Under the pieces are notes generated by a model, which worked only from the letters and a program-made list of their open reading frames with translations, had not been told where the DNA came from and made no database searches. 64,000 nucleotides of DNA from Ryuthela nishihirai (lineage: Eukaryota > Arthropoda > Arachnida > Araneae > Heptathelidae), in the NCBI GenBank assembly GCA_038380435.1, contig JAWZYU010000010.1, positions 45,852,135 to 45,916,134 of the forward strand, written 5' to 3'. Below, piece by piece: positions 46,379-58,026 of the stretch. Both the position numbers and the translations under genes were made by a program. Within the stretch, counting starts at the first letter, position 1. Every line of letters starts with the position of its first letter.

Positions 46379-47011
46379 CAGGTATTGAACAGAAGAATGG
46401 AAACAGTTCCATGTTATCTCAATAGAAAATCACAATCAGAGCTCACTAACTTCTTCAATGTGATTTTTTAAAGAAAAATGTGTAAAAGATCGCTAATTCT
46501 GTTTAAAGCTTGATTTTAAAAATATTTTTCGGCATTCAAAGAATTATGAATACCGGATATATTTTTTAATAGGCTGCAAAAAATTGACCCCAAAATTTAA
46601 TTAAAACAGGTTAAGAGATCAGAGGTCATAGTTAACTCTAGTAGAGTGCAACCTATTACTGGTCTCTTAATCTCTTTTAATGTGTTGATTAAAATACGGA
46701 GTTTTTTTTTTTTAAAGAATATAATTTTTATTCATAAGAGTAAAGAATACAAATACATTTACAATTTGACCCGCAAAGCTAAATAGCTTATCTGCGTTCA
46801 ATTTTGCTTTTGTAACCTGTTAAATATTTTAGTATTTATAAATATTTGAATATGAAAAAATTTTATTTGAAATATGGATTTAGGCAGATTTGATTGAGAT
46901 CTTTACCTTTAGACATATATTTCCCTAAAAATCATATTGAAGGAGCTATTGAGCTTTGAATGTGATTACCTATTGATGTAACATGGAACTATTTCTATTT
47001 TTCAGTACCTG
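46379..47011. mobile_element. Foldback MITE with TA flanks
   Basis: 633 bp flanked by TA (46377-46378, 47012-47013). About 95 bp at each end are imperfect inverted repeats: CAGGTATTGAACAGAAGAAT at the left pairs with ATTTCTATTTTTCAGTACCTG at the right, and the pairing continues inward through AACTTCTTCAATGTGATTTT. The centre is AT-rich with no ORF. Confidence 0.85.
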
Positions 47012-47114
47012 TATATTAAAATTTGAGTTATCTCATAGTAACAAAGGAGGGGGGACTAAGGTTGCAATCTCCCTCTCATTCAGGAAATTTATTTTTAAGC
47101 AATCATTTATTCAT

Positions 47115-47275
47115 GAGCGTCCCGGTGGCAGAATGGTTAGCTTGCTTGGCTATTGATCTTAGGGACGTGAGTTCAAGGACTTTAGGGACCTGTATCCTGC
47201 ATAAGATATGGGTATTATGCTGACAGGCTCCTGTAAGATTTACGTGGTCAGCATCTGCTTGAGGGGTGTTTATTT
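47115..47275 (+). repeat. tRNA-derived SINE family S2, second copy
   Basis: GAGCGTCCCGGTGGCAGAAT GGTTAGC (A box) and ACGTGAGTTCAAGGAC (B box, one mismatch from GGTTCAA), then a body ending GCATCTGCTTGAGGGGTG before TTTATTTATTTG, the same end as 16573-16767 read on its own strand. Confidence 0.8.
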
Positions 47276-47341
47276 ATTTGTTCATTAACTTGTATTAATA
47301 AAATTGTTAAACAAATTTTTGGTGAATATTATAGTAGGTTG

Positions 47342-47719
47342 TTGGGTTGTTTTACCTCTGAGCGGCACTTTTTTGCACACCATGGGCTAAATGGCCAGGT
47401 CACATGGACCCCGAAGGCTCAGAAGAAGGTTGGGGGAGGGGACCCACTGGAACAGCTGTTGGAAGACAGATGGTAGCCTCCCGTCAAGGCCATCCAGCGT
47501 GTTCTTTAACGTGCACAGGGTATGGCTCTCCCGCACACGGGGACACGGCTTAACGTCCCATCCGACGGACGGCGGCCTTTCCAAGCCCATCGGTGTCCCC
47601 TACTGACCGTGGGCAGGGCGTGGAATTTTGCGGAGATAAATCTCAACGCTGACCCAGCTGGGACTCGAACCTGGGAACTACAGATTACGAGCCTGGCGCG
47701 CTACCGACTGAGCCACCAC
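47342..47719 (-). repeat. SINE S1, full copy
   Basis: Nearly identical to 23352-23730 from GGGTTGTTTTACCTCTGAGC through the tRNA head TGGTGGCTCAGTCGGTAGCG (minus strand). Similarity to 23352-23730 is high enough that this subfamily was recently active. Confidence 0.92.
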
Positions 47720-48030
47720 CGCCCCTAAATATTATAGTAATTAGAAATATTAAAATAATTAGAACCTAATAATTTTAAACATTTTGGTTAATTTTGGCTA
47801 TGCCACTGACTGTATATTACAGAATTATGTGTAATTCTTAAATTTCATTCTCCTTATTTTTCATTGAATTAATATTGTGTTTCCGCTTGAGTAAAAGCAT
47901 TATTACTCTCTCTATAATTTTACCTTCCAATATTGAATTCTATAAACAGACATGTGTGGATTTAGGAGCATTACACATTTTGTCGTTATTCAAAAAACAG
48001 TTATGCCCATCATTGCTATGCCAGTTTTGT

Positions 48031-48165
48031 AACGCTCTACCTCTGAGTGGCGCATTTTTATATACTATGAGCTAAACATCAGGACACAGAGAACTTCCCC
48101 CTAGGGCTCAGAGTTAAGAAGCGGAAGGGAATCTGGACAACCGTTAGGAGACAGGTGAAAATCTT
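48031..48165 (-). repeat. SINE S1 fragment (tail)
   Basis: CGCTCTACCTCTGAGTGGCG, then AACATCAGGACACAGAGAA and CCGTTAGGAGACAGGTG. No head. Confidence 0.75.
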
Positions 48166-48230
48166 TCAAAAATCATCTATCCTCCCCTTCAATGTACTCA
48201 TCGTAGTAGTGTTCTCATAAACACGGAGCT

Positions 48231-48582
48231 GGGATGGTTCACGGTAACACTCCGGCTCGTAATCTTCATTTCCCTGATTCGAATCCCACCTGGCCAGCGC
48301 TGAGCTATATCTCGGGAAAACTCCCCCCCCCCCTCCCTTCGGTCAGTAGCGAATATCTATGGGCTTGGAAAGGCTGCCGTCTGTCGAATGGGACATTAAA
48401 CCATGGACTATACACGTTAAAAAACACGCTGGTACCTTGACAGGAGGTTACCACCAGTTTCCTAACAGCTGTCCAGTGGATCCCCTCTCTCAACCTTTTC
48501 TGATCTTTTGTGATTCTTGTGACTCAGCCATTTACCTAATTTTGTGCAAAAAAAGTATCACTGAGGGGTAAAGCAACTTAAC
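48231..48582 (+). repeat. SINE S1, diverged copy
   Basis: Head GGATGGTTCACGGTAACACT and GATTCGAATCCCACCTGG (B box), body with TATGGGCTTGGAAAGGCTGC, end ATCACTGAGGGGTAAAGCAA. Lies head-to-tail opposite 48031-48165 with only about 65 bp between. Confidence 0.82.
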
Positions 48583-48599
48583 CGGAAGACGGAGTGACG

Positions 48600-49700
48600 A
48601 TTTAACGACTCATCCGACGGACGGCAGTTTTTCTGTACCTATCGTTTTTCCCTTTCTCGTCGAGAGCTAGACATGAAAAATTAGAATAGGCTCGTGTCCC
48701 AGTGGTGATGGAAATAAATCACAATTGGGACTCAAGCCTGGGAACGTCAGAAAACTAGTGTGGCGCGCTACAAAATAACACCCGCAAACACATTCCTAAA
48801 CCCAAAGGCTGTTCTGATAACTTTCAATTGGGAAGTCAGAAAAATACTGTATATGCAAAACATCAAAGGAGAATGTTTATTGAGAAGTGGAGTTGATTTT
48901 CGGGCTGTTTTTCGAATCCGCACCCGCCTGAGCCCGCTTTGGGGGAAAAAAATTCAGACGCGTCACAAAACATATATACGGAAACGAATGTCGCTAATCA
49001 GTTATTTTATTCTTATTACATTCATTAAAATCGTTTTATTACAAAATTGAATGTTAATGCTATTTGGAACGAAAAATACCAGAAATACTAACCGAAACCG
49101 AAATTTAGTGCAAAGAACCATTAATTTATTAAAAATAAGAGAATGAGCAAAATAAAAAAGTGGTGATCATTTTTAATTATTAAAGACTGATTGAAAGGTT
49201 GAAATTGTAATCAAAAACATTTTATATTTCTGCCTTTCAAAATAAAAAAAATTTGAAATTAAATTACTCTGAGCCGGAAGTCGTCTGTGCTATTTTACTC
49301 CCGAGCCAGACTCCGGCTCAGCCCGACAAAGTTCGAGCCAAAACTCATCGCTAGCGAGAAGGGTACAAATGTTTGCATTGTATAGCTTTGAGTGTGGCCG
49401 TTCCAAAATTGAGGAGAAATGACAGATAATTAATTTGATTCTCATTTTATTTAGACAAAATTCAATCTTATAAAATTAATGCATTGAATACTGTGCAAAA
49501 GCACCAATATGTCGTTAACGTTGAATAAACTTGTATCGTCTAGTAAACAGAAAAAAATAAGAGCCAATATATAAAATGGAAGTGAAAGATTATTAGGGGA
49601 GTAAATCTTATTTTAGCTGCCGTGTGGAGTTACTTTTACAGAATGTACTATAAATTTCTATACTTATATAGTATAGTTGGGAATATCACTCCTATAAATA
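48600..49700. other. No gene seen
   Basis: AT-rich with one 96-codon frame at 48760-49050, which has no recognisable motif. The segment GAGCCCGCTTTGGGG (about 48930) and GAGCCGGAAGTCGTCTG...CCGAGCCAGACTCCGGCTCAG (about 49272-49322) look like remnants of a GC-richer DNA element. Confidence 0.45.
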
Positions 49701-49705
49701 GCGGG

Positions 49706-50105
49706 TTGCTGGTGGCTCAGTTGGTAAACTGCGAGTCTCGAAATGTGCCATTCTCAGGTTCGAGTACTGCCTGGATCAGCGGAGATTTATCTCCGCAAAA
49801 CCTCCACCCTACCCTCGGTCGGATCCGCAAACTTCCCGCCCTGCCCTCGTTCAATAGATTACACCGATGATTTTGGAAAGGCTGGCGTCCGTTAGATAGG
49901 ATGTTAAGTCGTGTCCCGATGTGCGGGAGAGCCATACCCTGTGCACCTTAAAGAACACACTGTATGGCCTTGACTAGAGGCCTCCTAACAGCTGTCCAAT
50001 GGGTCCATTCCCCTAACCTTCTCTGAGCCCTCGGTACCCTTGTGGCCTGGCCATTTAGCCCATTGTGTGCAAAAAGTGCACCTCAGAGGTAAAACAACTC
50101 AACCC
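49706..50105 (+). repeat. SINE S1, full copy, plus orientation
   Basis: Head GGTGGCTCAGTTGGTAAACT (A box), TCTCAGGTTCGAGTACTGCC (B box), then a small internal duplication of the CTCCGCAAAACCTCCACCCT region (about 49790-49845), ending CACCTCAGAGGTAAAACAAC. Confidence 0.9.
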
Positions 50106-51438
50106 GTATTGTATATTTTCTCTTGATATGGCTTTTCTTTCCTTCCTGCAATTGATAATATCTACGTCGATTGCTCTGGTGAAGTTAATACTGTTAATAC
50201 TTCTGTTTATTCTGTGATCTCACTGTTCCCTGACCTAAATAAGCTTCACGATTCCCGGTGGTGGGTGCCACGGCCAGTTTGAGAAGTAGTGTTTTAATTT
50301 AACCCCACATTTCACTGAAGCTATTACAGATCCCACAGTATGGAATCTGTAAAAAACCGAATTATGAGACTCCATTTTCCGTTTATTAACAGTCTAAGCC
50401 GTTGTTTCTCAACCTTGGTTCCACGAACAGGGCCGTGCCGTGCTATGATACAGAGAGGCGGCCGCATCAGGCGGCACCGTAAGGGGGCGGCATAAGCAGC
50501 GAAATCAAAATACAATTTGAACCATTCAATAATTAAAAATCTTTACGCAACGCTTTTCTATATTGGTCTATGTTATTCCGATATTGATGTATACGATTTA
50601 TGATTTATCGTACGCCTCTGCCTAAGCGCTTTCGGTATCCTTTGATCTCGGTTTCTGGTGCAGGTGCATCGTTGGCGAGCGCTCGCCGAAAGACTTTTGA
50701 TCTGACAGCGGCCGCTCCTAAAAGCTGAGGCGGCAATTATCACAAAAGACAACAAGTGTTACGCGTTGATAGTTTTGCTTTGAACTTACAATTATTGACA
50801 ATATTTGATTTTAATGTTAGTTTGTCATGAGCCGTGGCAAGCGGCTGTGCTGTATTTAAATCAGTAAATCAGATATGTAATATATCTGTATCAGTATAAT
50901 ATTTGTGCATTTATACTAATTCAGTTTTTGTGTTTAAAAAGTAGATCAGGTAAGAGAATTATTGTTTTTTACAGCAATTGTAGTTACTTATTATCATTGA
51001 AAATGATTATGTTATGACAATTGGGACTCGAATTAAAAAGTAGTATTTGCATGGACTGGGTATATCTCAGGTGCGGAACGTCTGCCTCTGTGTGATAGAT
51101 AGAGAGTTATTTAGGTAATATTGGGCTACTTTTGCTTTCTGTGTGTGATAGAGAGAGAGTTGCTTAGGAAATATTTGCATTTGCCTACTTTTGCGTTCGT
51201 TATTTCTTGCTCTATTTTTACCAAATTCATATACGTTGAAGTGGAGACAATACAATAACAAGTTAAAGAAATGCATATGTCAAAACAGCTGCTAACTGTC
51301 AATTTGACAGATATTCATTATCTATTTATTATGTTCTGTTACCTACAAATCTTACTAGCTTTTTTTTTGACAGAACTTATTCTGACACATTTGGAAAAGT
51401 TAGGTTTTGAGTTAAAGTGGCTTAGACAACGGAGCTAA

Positions 51439-53208
51439 TACAACGGCAGCAAAATACAAGGCTATGACAACGGAGCTAATATGAAAGAAGTAAGAAAGGG
51501 TGTACAAAATAGAATTCTTGAAAAATATCCAAGGGCGTTTTATGTGCCCTGCGCATGTCATTCTTTAAACCTAGTTGTGAATGATGCAACGTCTACTTCT
51601 ACAGAAACAACTTTTTTTTCTATTGTTCAAGAACTTTACACTTTTTTTTCTGGTTCTACAAAGCGTTGGGAAGTGCTAAAAAAATATGTTTCACAATTAA
51701 CTCTAAAACCATTGAGTGCTACTAGGTGGTCAAGCACAGTAGATGCGTTAAAGCCTTTACGATTTCAAATTTGCAAAATCTATGATGCATTATTCCAAAT
51801 AATAGAAGACATCAACAGAGATCAGAAACTAAAGTGAAAGCAAGAGGGTTAGCAAAAAATATTAAAAATTACAAGTTTATATGCGGTGTAATTCTTTGGT
51901 ATGATATTTTATTTGAAATAAATTCAGTCTCGAAGCTATTGCAATCTGTAACTATAAATTTGTCAGATTGTGTAAGGATGTTATCAGAAACCATACAAAA
52001 AGCGAAAAGTTATAGACAATCTGGATATGATCAGATGAAAATTGCTGCTAATGAGATTGCAGAGAATCTTGAATGCAGTGCAGAATTTCCTGCCGAAACT
52101 GAAGTTAGAGCCAGAAGGAACAAGCATCAATTTGACTATGAAGAAGCTGTCGATCTACCCTTAACCCTTTCAGGACCATAAGGTTTTTAAGAGTAAGTAT
52201 TAATATGTAACTGTTTATTTTAGTTTGTTTAGACGTAAAATAAATAAAAATCATAAGAAAAATACATAACAATGTGTAGTTTTTTTGGAATTTTATGGGA
52301 AATATTTTTCTCAATGGACTATAAAGGTAACACAAATTATAGATAGGCTTATTATGCAATGTCTTTTATTTATTGGTTTATTAGAACAAAATGTTAACTA
52401 AAATAATACAAAATTATGAAATAAAATTACTATACAAAATGATGTGATAATTATGATATTCTGCGAAGCAATTTCTTTTGGTAGTGAGGCAAAGATGGAC
52501 ATTGCACATAGTACATATATTATGCGTCCTGACAGTTCTGTTTTTGTTTTCTAAACTTTCCCGTTTACGTAATTGCGTTCGGCATACGTTGTATTTTGAC
52601 ATTCTGTATAAAAAATGCAGATAAGGTTATAATTAAATACGACAATCACCAATTTTAAAATGGGAAAAATGTTTCCCTTAGTCGTGAAAGGGTTAACAGA
52701 GGAGAATAAATTTGTAATAAACTTTTTCAATTATATTCTGGACATTAGCCTTAATTCTCTGAATGAACGATTCACGCTTCTGGAAACCCATAGCAAAAAT
52801 TTTCAGCTTTTATATGACATTTTAAAACTCAATGATATAGATGACAAAATGCTAGAAAATTATTGTACCAGTCTCCAGTCAATACTTTCGGTCGAAAATG
52901 AATCAGATATAAATGCAAATGATCTTCAAGAAGAATTACGTGATGTATCCCGAATGCTACCATATTCTATGAAACCTTTGGATGTTTTAAATTATTTGTG
53001 CCAAAATAACTTAATTACTTTGTATCCGAATACTGTTGTAGCTCTGAGAATTTTATTAACACTCCCTGTCTCTGTAGCTAGTGGGGAAAGAAGTTATTCC
53101 AAATTAAAATTAATAAAACACTACTTAAAAAGTTCAATAAGCCAAACAAAACTTAGAAATCTGTCATTAATTTCTATTGAATCTACATTGGCTGCCACTC
53201 TAGACTAG
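51439..53208 (+). pseudogene. hAT transposase (ZMYM/DUF4371-like), broken
   Basis: Segments in order: GYDNGANMKEVRKGVQ (about 51463-51510; the Asp is a catalytic-type residue of hATs), YVPCACHSLNLVVNDA (about 51541-51590), TRWSSTVDALKPL (about 51724-51760), a frameshift at 51834-51838 (overlapping ATGA), RGLAKNIKNYKFICGVILWY, EVRARRNKHQFDYEEAVDLP up to the MITE at 52165, then from 52697 TEENKFVINFFNYILDISLN and the C-terminal dimerisation region PVSVASGERSYSKLKLIKHY with LRNLSLISIES (to TAG at 53208). The N-terminal zinc finger exon is not open upstream. Frame is preserved on both sides of the MITE, so the MITE came into a still coding gene or one in frame. Confidence 0.9.
52165..52692. mobile_element. 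piggyBac-like MITE in the hAT transposase
   Basis: 528 bp flanked by TTAA (52161-52164 and 52693-52696). Ends CCCTTTCAGGACCATAAGG and complement CCCTTAGTCGTGAAAGGG are inverted repeats starting CCCTTT, and TTAA is the piggyBac target. It removes cleanly: taking out the element and one TTAA restores the transposase reading (…VDLP then LTEEN…). No transposase inside. Confidence 0.9.
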
Positions 53209-53510
53209 ACATCCCTAATTAACGAATTTGCTAAAGTTAGAAGGGTAAAACTCTAGTAGATTGTTGTAGTTGATATCATTTTTTAAAGTAGTTTATATTT
53301 TCAAATTAAAAATAGTATTCGTACATTTTGTGCAGTTTTTTTTTAAATCACAATCGAAGGTTATTTTAAAGAAAAAACCTTTAAGGGGCGGCATTTCGAA
53401 GACTTGCATCATAATGAGAAAATCTACCGCACGGCCCTGATAGATGGCGTCAAGAGCGCGAAAAATTGTAATGATTTATAGGCACCATTGTGAGAGAAAT
53501 GAAGAAGCTG

Positions 53511-53745
53511 CTGATAACTGAGTGGTTAGAACACCTGGCATTCAACGTTCTCTCTCATTTTTGGAGATAGTGCCCGCAGAAGAAATTCTTCGTGCGCCGG
53601 GCTGTTGGGTTCATCTTCTGCGAACTTTCGTACACGGAGAATGATGGATCTGCGCGAGGCCCATCTTGGCAGTGTCTTCGCATCGTAGAGGGAACGTTGT
53701 TGGCATGTAAATATACAGAAGACGTGGGTTCGAGTTTCACTCAGG
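53511..53745 (+). repeat. tRNA-like SINE head split by a 157 bp MITE
   Basis: GATAACTGAGTGGTTAGAAC (A-box-like) at 53515 and GACGTGGGTTCGAGTTTCAC (B-box-like GGGTTCGAGTT) at about 53722 are normally about 40 bp apart in a tRNA, but here 157 bp lie between: CAACGTTC at 53543 and GAACGTTG ending 53699 are its inverted ends, with flanking CTGGCATT and TTGGCATG (6 of 8 matching). Confidence 0.6.
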
Positions 53746-53759
53746 GCAAAACATGTTTT

Positions 53760-55150
53760 TTCAGAAAAAATATATAATTCTTTAGAGAGCTTTCAAAGCG
53801 AAATACTGAATGTCCTTCATTTGTAAAATATTTTTTTTCGAAAAATGACACCAAAGATAATTTGAATGTCCAAAATTCATATATCATGTATTTCAATGCT
53901 ATTTGAAGAATTTGAATAGTCAAGAGAAAAATCAATCATCCTGGAACTTTATGCAATATTAAAAATTATTGCTTCTAATCTATAAAAATTCAATTATTTT
54001 AGCCAAAACCGGAATTAATACAAAACGTGTCCAGAATACGCACGTATTTATTTCCTAAAACAAAAAAAAGTTGTGCTTTCCAACTTCCCCGGAGTTAAAA
54101 GGCGACAACTCCCACATTGTATATCCCTTTGCCCATCATAATCTACCATTAATCCTTTGGATACCAAGCTGTCTGAATACTCCTATCGCCACGATCCAGC
54201 TTACCGGCCGAGAGTTTTCAATATTGCTTTCCCTCTCTGAACGATTAGCAATGAGAATGCAAATGAGGGATTAACGAGGTAGGCAAAAGGGGGGTCGTCA
54301 ACCATTCCCTCGGGGGTGCTGTAAAGTGTCACTGACAATATTCGCTTGCATCCCGTTGTACAGTATGAGTTCGGTAGTAATTTCCACCAGAGGCAAAGCT
54401 GGGTAGGAGAGTAAGAGCGAAGCTTGTAGGAAAGTTGGGTCTAACACTGCGAAATATTTCTGCTAGTGGATTGTTGATCTTTACGATTTCCAGATTATTG
54501 TTTTAACGCTTACTATATCTTTATCAGAAGAGAAATGGCATTCATATTTTCGTAACATTATTTTTTTTCTCTTAAAATATTTTTAACATTTTTTTTTTAA
54601 TTTAAAAATGTGATAATTTTAAGAATTATATGTTTTAACTTCATGGCGATAGAGAACTTCACAAATTTTCCAAATGAGTGTGGTAGTGGGAAAAGGAAAT
54701 AAGGAAGTAAAATATTTAGTAACGCTCCTATTAACATAAAGTAATGGGCAAATTATATCTTTAGAAATTAATATTTTAAAAGCTTTTTAAACGTTACTTG
54801 TCGTACACTATTTTCGATTAGTATAATATATAATATAAAAAAAGACATTTTTCCCTTTTTGCTCCCCATAAAATTTCAATCTAGTAAGTTATTAGTTTTT
54901 TAGACAGCTTAATTTTTGGTCAACATTTAAACAAAATATTTAATCCACTTGCAAATTGCTCTGACATTTGGGAAAAATCATAATACCATGGAATAGATAA
55001 GTAGTTATCAACTTTTTCTAATCCAAAGACAAACGCAAAAGAGAAAAATATTGGGCAAAAGTTTAAAATCGAGTGCTATATTTTTTTGAAAACAATATGA
55101 GCCTCATTTTTTTCCCTAAAGCTGGATTATTGAAACATTAAGGTTTTTAA
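53760..55150. other. No gene seen
   Basis: AT-rich. A somewhat GC-richer part at about 54090-54450 has a 67-codon frame (54071-54274) without recognisable motif. Confidence 0.45.
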
Positions 55151-55155
55151 GAGTA

Positions 55156-55222
55156 AAAGTCTTTGCAAGATTAATTTCATACATTTATATCAAATGTATG
55201 AAATTAATCTTGCAGAGACTTT
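55156..55222. repeat. 31 bp inverted repeat, 5 nt loop
   Basis: AAAGTCTTTGCAAGATTAAT...ACATTT pairs with AAATGTATGAAATTAATCTT...GACTTT across a 5 nt loop with one mismatch. A transcript would form a long hairpin. Confidence 0.95.
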
Positions 55223-56242
55223 ATGTGAAATTATTTTTTGAATATTTCAAATTTCTTTCTTTCCGCTGTTTACAATGGAGTAAAATAAAATAAAACTTTT
55301 GTGGGCAGGATTTGTTTTCTGCATCTTTTTGTGGAATAATAAAAATGAAAAATAAATTTAAAAAACTGGCCTACCTATAAACACCTTAAAACTTAGACAA
55401 TAAACCTGAAATACATGGATTGTGCAATCAGCCACTGAGTTCGTATTCCCTTCAAAAGAAGATAGTTAGCCCGCAAGGCCGGATTTAGCTTCAGGACGAT
55501 CCAAGAATTTCGTTTCAGTGGGAGGGAGATTGTTTTCGGGAGGTCCGAGATTTTTGTTTTGAGAGGAGTCCGAAAATTCAGTTTTGGGAAATCTCACTTG
55601 TGTATGATTTCTCATTTGCCAAACTAAATAGTATGAGATTTTATATTTTTTTAAATTTAATATTTTGGTGCCGGACATGAAATTAAAGACTGAAATAAAA
55701 TTATGTAAAGACAAGTGTTTTGGATTTCAAAGCGGTAATGAAGTTTGAGATTTAGTATGACAGCTGGAAGTTCGAAGGGAGGGGGGACGAACTTTTCAGG
55801 AGCGTGGGTTTCTAGGTACTTCTTTGGAATTACTCTTGTTGAGTAGGTAAATTGGCGCTTTATCTCACATTGCAGTAAATGCGAATTCAATGACTGATTA
55901 CATCAATATTCTTTAGGTTTATTTTGTATGTTTTGAGCGTATGTAGGAAGTAGGTACTTTAACGAAAGCCATCTCAAACAATAAAATCAAATATAAAAAT
56001 TTTAACTCAACTCTAATATTATATCAAAGAATTTTTAACTGCTGCAGAAGCTCCAATCTCCAAAATACGTTCGTGTTATCTATTCTTCATTTCCTTTTCG
56101 TTTAGCGCAAACATCTGAGTCATACCAGATGAAGTTAGAACTGAAAGGTCCAGGATCAAAGCTACCTCACCGTGCTGCAAATTTGCCAATAAGCTAATAG
56201 TTGTATTCGCAGGATAATACCCCCCACAGACAGTGCTTTGCC

Positions 56243-56274
56243 CCTATGACGTCACACATCCGCTTACGTCATAG
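56243..56274. promoter_or_regulatory. Palindromic pair of CRE-like sites
   Basis: CCTATGACGT and ACGTCATAGG are perfect inverted repeats 12 bp apart; they include TGACGTCA (56247-56254), the full CREB/ATF consensus, and TTACGTCA. No gene start is recognised nearby, so a regulatory role is speculative; it may be the end of an unknown small element. Confidence 0.3.
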
Positions 56275-56450
56275 GTACATTATAAGCAATTAATTTTTTT
56301 AATTCCTTATAGGCAAAATATTTGCATCATGACATTTGCTTATTACACGTGCATGTTTTTGTTTTTATTAATTCGTTTAATTATATGACTTTGTAACAAT
56401 ATCAAAGGCTTTATGTTATTTCGATATGCTCCTCCTATCCCAAGAGAGTA

Positions 56451-56794
56451 CCGTATTTCTTCGATTCTAAGACGCACTTTTTTCCCACATAAACGTCTCT
56501 AAAAACGGGGTGCGTCTTAGAATCGATGGCGTCTTAGAATCGCAGAAAAGACGGCTCAGAAGAATCAGACTCTGATATTGATTCAGAAGGAAGTGATGAA
56601 TAGAATACTTACTGATAAATAAGTACTATTGTTGTTAGTAAATTGAATTCTATTATAATAAAAATATTTGTTAGATATATTTTAGCAATTTATTTATTTT
56701 TTATTTCTTAGAATCAAAACTTTTTGTCTGTTGGTGGTGCTGAAATTAAAGTGCGTCTTAGAATCGATGGCGTCTTAGAATCGAAGAAATACGG
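56451..56794. mobile_element. pogo-like MITE keeping a transposase C-terminal scrap
   Basis: 344 bp flanked by TA (56449-56450, 56795-56796). Ends CCGTATTTCTTCGATTCTAA and its complement are perfect inverted repeats. GCGTCTTAGAATCGATGGCG also occurs near both ends. Between, the plus frame 56547-56603 reads KDGSEESDSDIDSEGSDE followed by TAG, resembling the acidic tail at the end of pogo/Tigger-like transposases. Confidence 0.88.
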
Positions 56795-56799
56795 TAATA

Positions 56800-57790
56800 C
56801 ACAGTTAAGGTAGAATTTAACCATAAACTTTAATCTAAACATTTCTGTTCCACTGAAGTTAAATTCCCGGAGTCTCCCCCAAACTGAATTCTCGGACCCC
56901 CCTACCGAAACTTAATCTTGTGCACCTGCCTGGTTGGACTATACATCTCTCCCCTCCCTCCTCCGCCGTCCCATAGATCCGGCCTGGGGCCCGGTATACT
57001 TAATATAAAATAATAATAATGTAAAATGGTTTAGAACATATTTTTACCACAAATTTCAAAAAATAGCAAAGACCTTCATTTTCCATTAATATTTTCCAAT
57101 CCATATCAATAGTATGTTGAATATTGTTCTCAAAAATGCAACATTCCACAAATGGCTTATCATTCAATTTTTCCATTCAAATTCAATATATCAATTATAA
57201 TTTCCAGGTCAGAATATCGTATCTTTGTGATGAGAAGTTTGCGTCGGCACATGCTACTTATGAATAAACAGCAAAAATCACTCTTTGAGCAGTTGACCAA
57301 AATTAGTTAGATGATTCTTCATCTGAATTTCGAGAGAGTCTCAGCTATTTAAAGAGTGGGGTTGCACAGATAAGTGGAGTTTGAACTGTCCCTAAGGCTC
57401 ATTTCTCATATTAGATCTAATGCACGTCATGTGATCGACAGTATTCTCGGATCAGTCAATGCGGTGTCCCATATGGCTTTGGTACGACAAGCAGGATAAA
57501 TATTGATGATGCGGGACAGTTGGCAACACTAGGCGTACCCAAGTGTGCTTATGTTGGGGGGTGTTAAGGTTGTGGATCTGAGCATCATGCGTTTTTTAAT
57601 GGAGTCTCCAGAAATGAAACACTCAAGCATAAAATAAAAGAAATTACAAATAGACCAAAACATGTTAACTCTCATTGAAAGTTTCTGAGTATACTTTGGC
57701 AACGCAGATAAGACTTTGTAAATAACTAAGACATCAATTGCGTTGACTTCACTATTGTTATACGTAACAAACCAAGTCGTAGAATAGTGT
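56800..57790. other. No gene seen
   Basis: AT-rich. The minus frame at 57529-57855 has 108 codons (MASSPTLTYFSLF...), with no recognisable domain and no codon bias of a gene. Confidence 0.4.
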
Positions 57791-57793
57791 TGT

Positions 57794-57930
57794 ACGCAAC
57801 AGAATAATTCATTACGAAACAATGAAAAATACGTTAACGTTGGAGAAGAGGCCATGTCTCTCTGTTAGAATTGCCTACAACTCTCGTCGTCGAGGTCGTT
57901 CTCCTTCGCATCCTCATCTAATCAAAGTAG
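57794..57930 (+). CDS. Candidate first exon, uncertain
   Basis: From an ATG at 57823 the frame reads MKNTLTLEKRPCLSVRIAYN and SRRRGRSPSHPHLIK to a donor-like AAA|GTAGGT at 57929/57930. It is GC-richer than the flanks. If unspliced it stops at 57958 (45 codons). No homology recognised. An untranslated exon is equally possible. Confidence 0.22.
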
Positions 57931-58026
57931 GTCTGAACTTCAATATACCATTTATCTAGTTAGGGAACTTATGTGTTTATGCAGTAGTGAATTTATGTTA
58001 GTGCATACATGTTGTATTTCTTTTAG

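Larger units (their letters stand above)
50428..53439 (+). mobile_element. hAT transposon, about 3 kb, decayed
   Basis: Ends CAGGGCCGTGCCGT (50428) and complement ACCGCACGGCCCTG (ending 53439) are near-matching inverted repeats. Just inside both ends the sequence GGGGCGGCAT recurs (50484 and 53384), direct-repeat-like sub-terminal motifs as often seen in hATs. I do not see a convincing 8 bp target duplication (TCCACGAA on the left, ATAGATGG on the right), so the flanks have changed or one end is displaced. It encodes a broken hAT transposase and hosts a piggyBac-like MITE (52165-52692). Confidence 0.85.
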
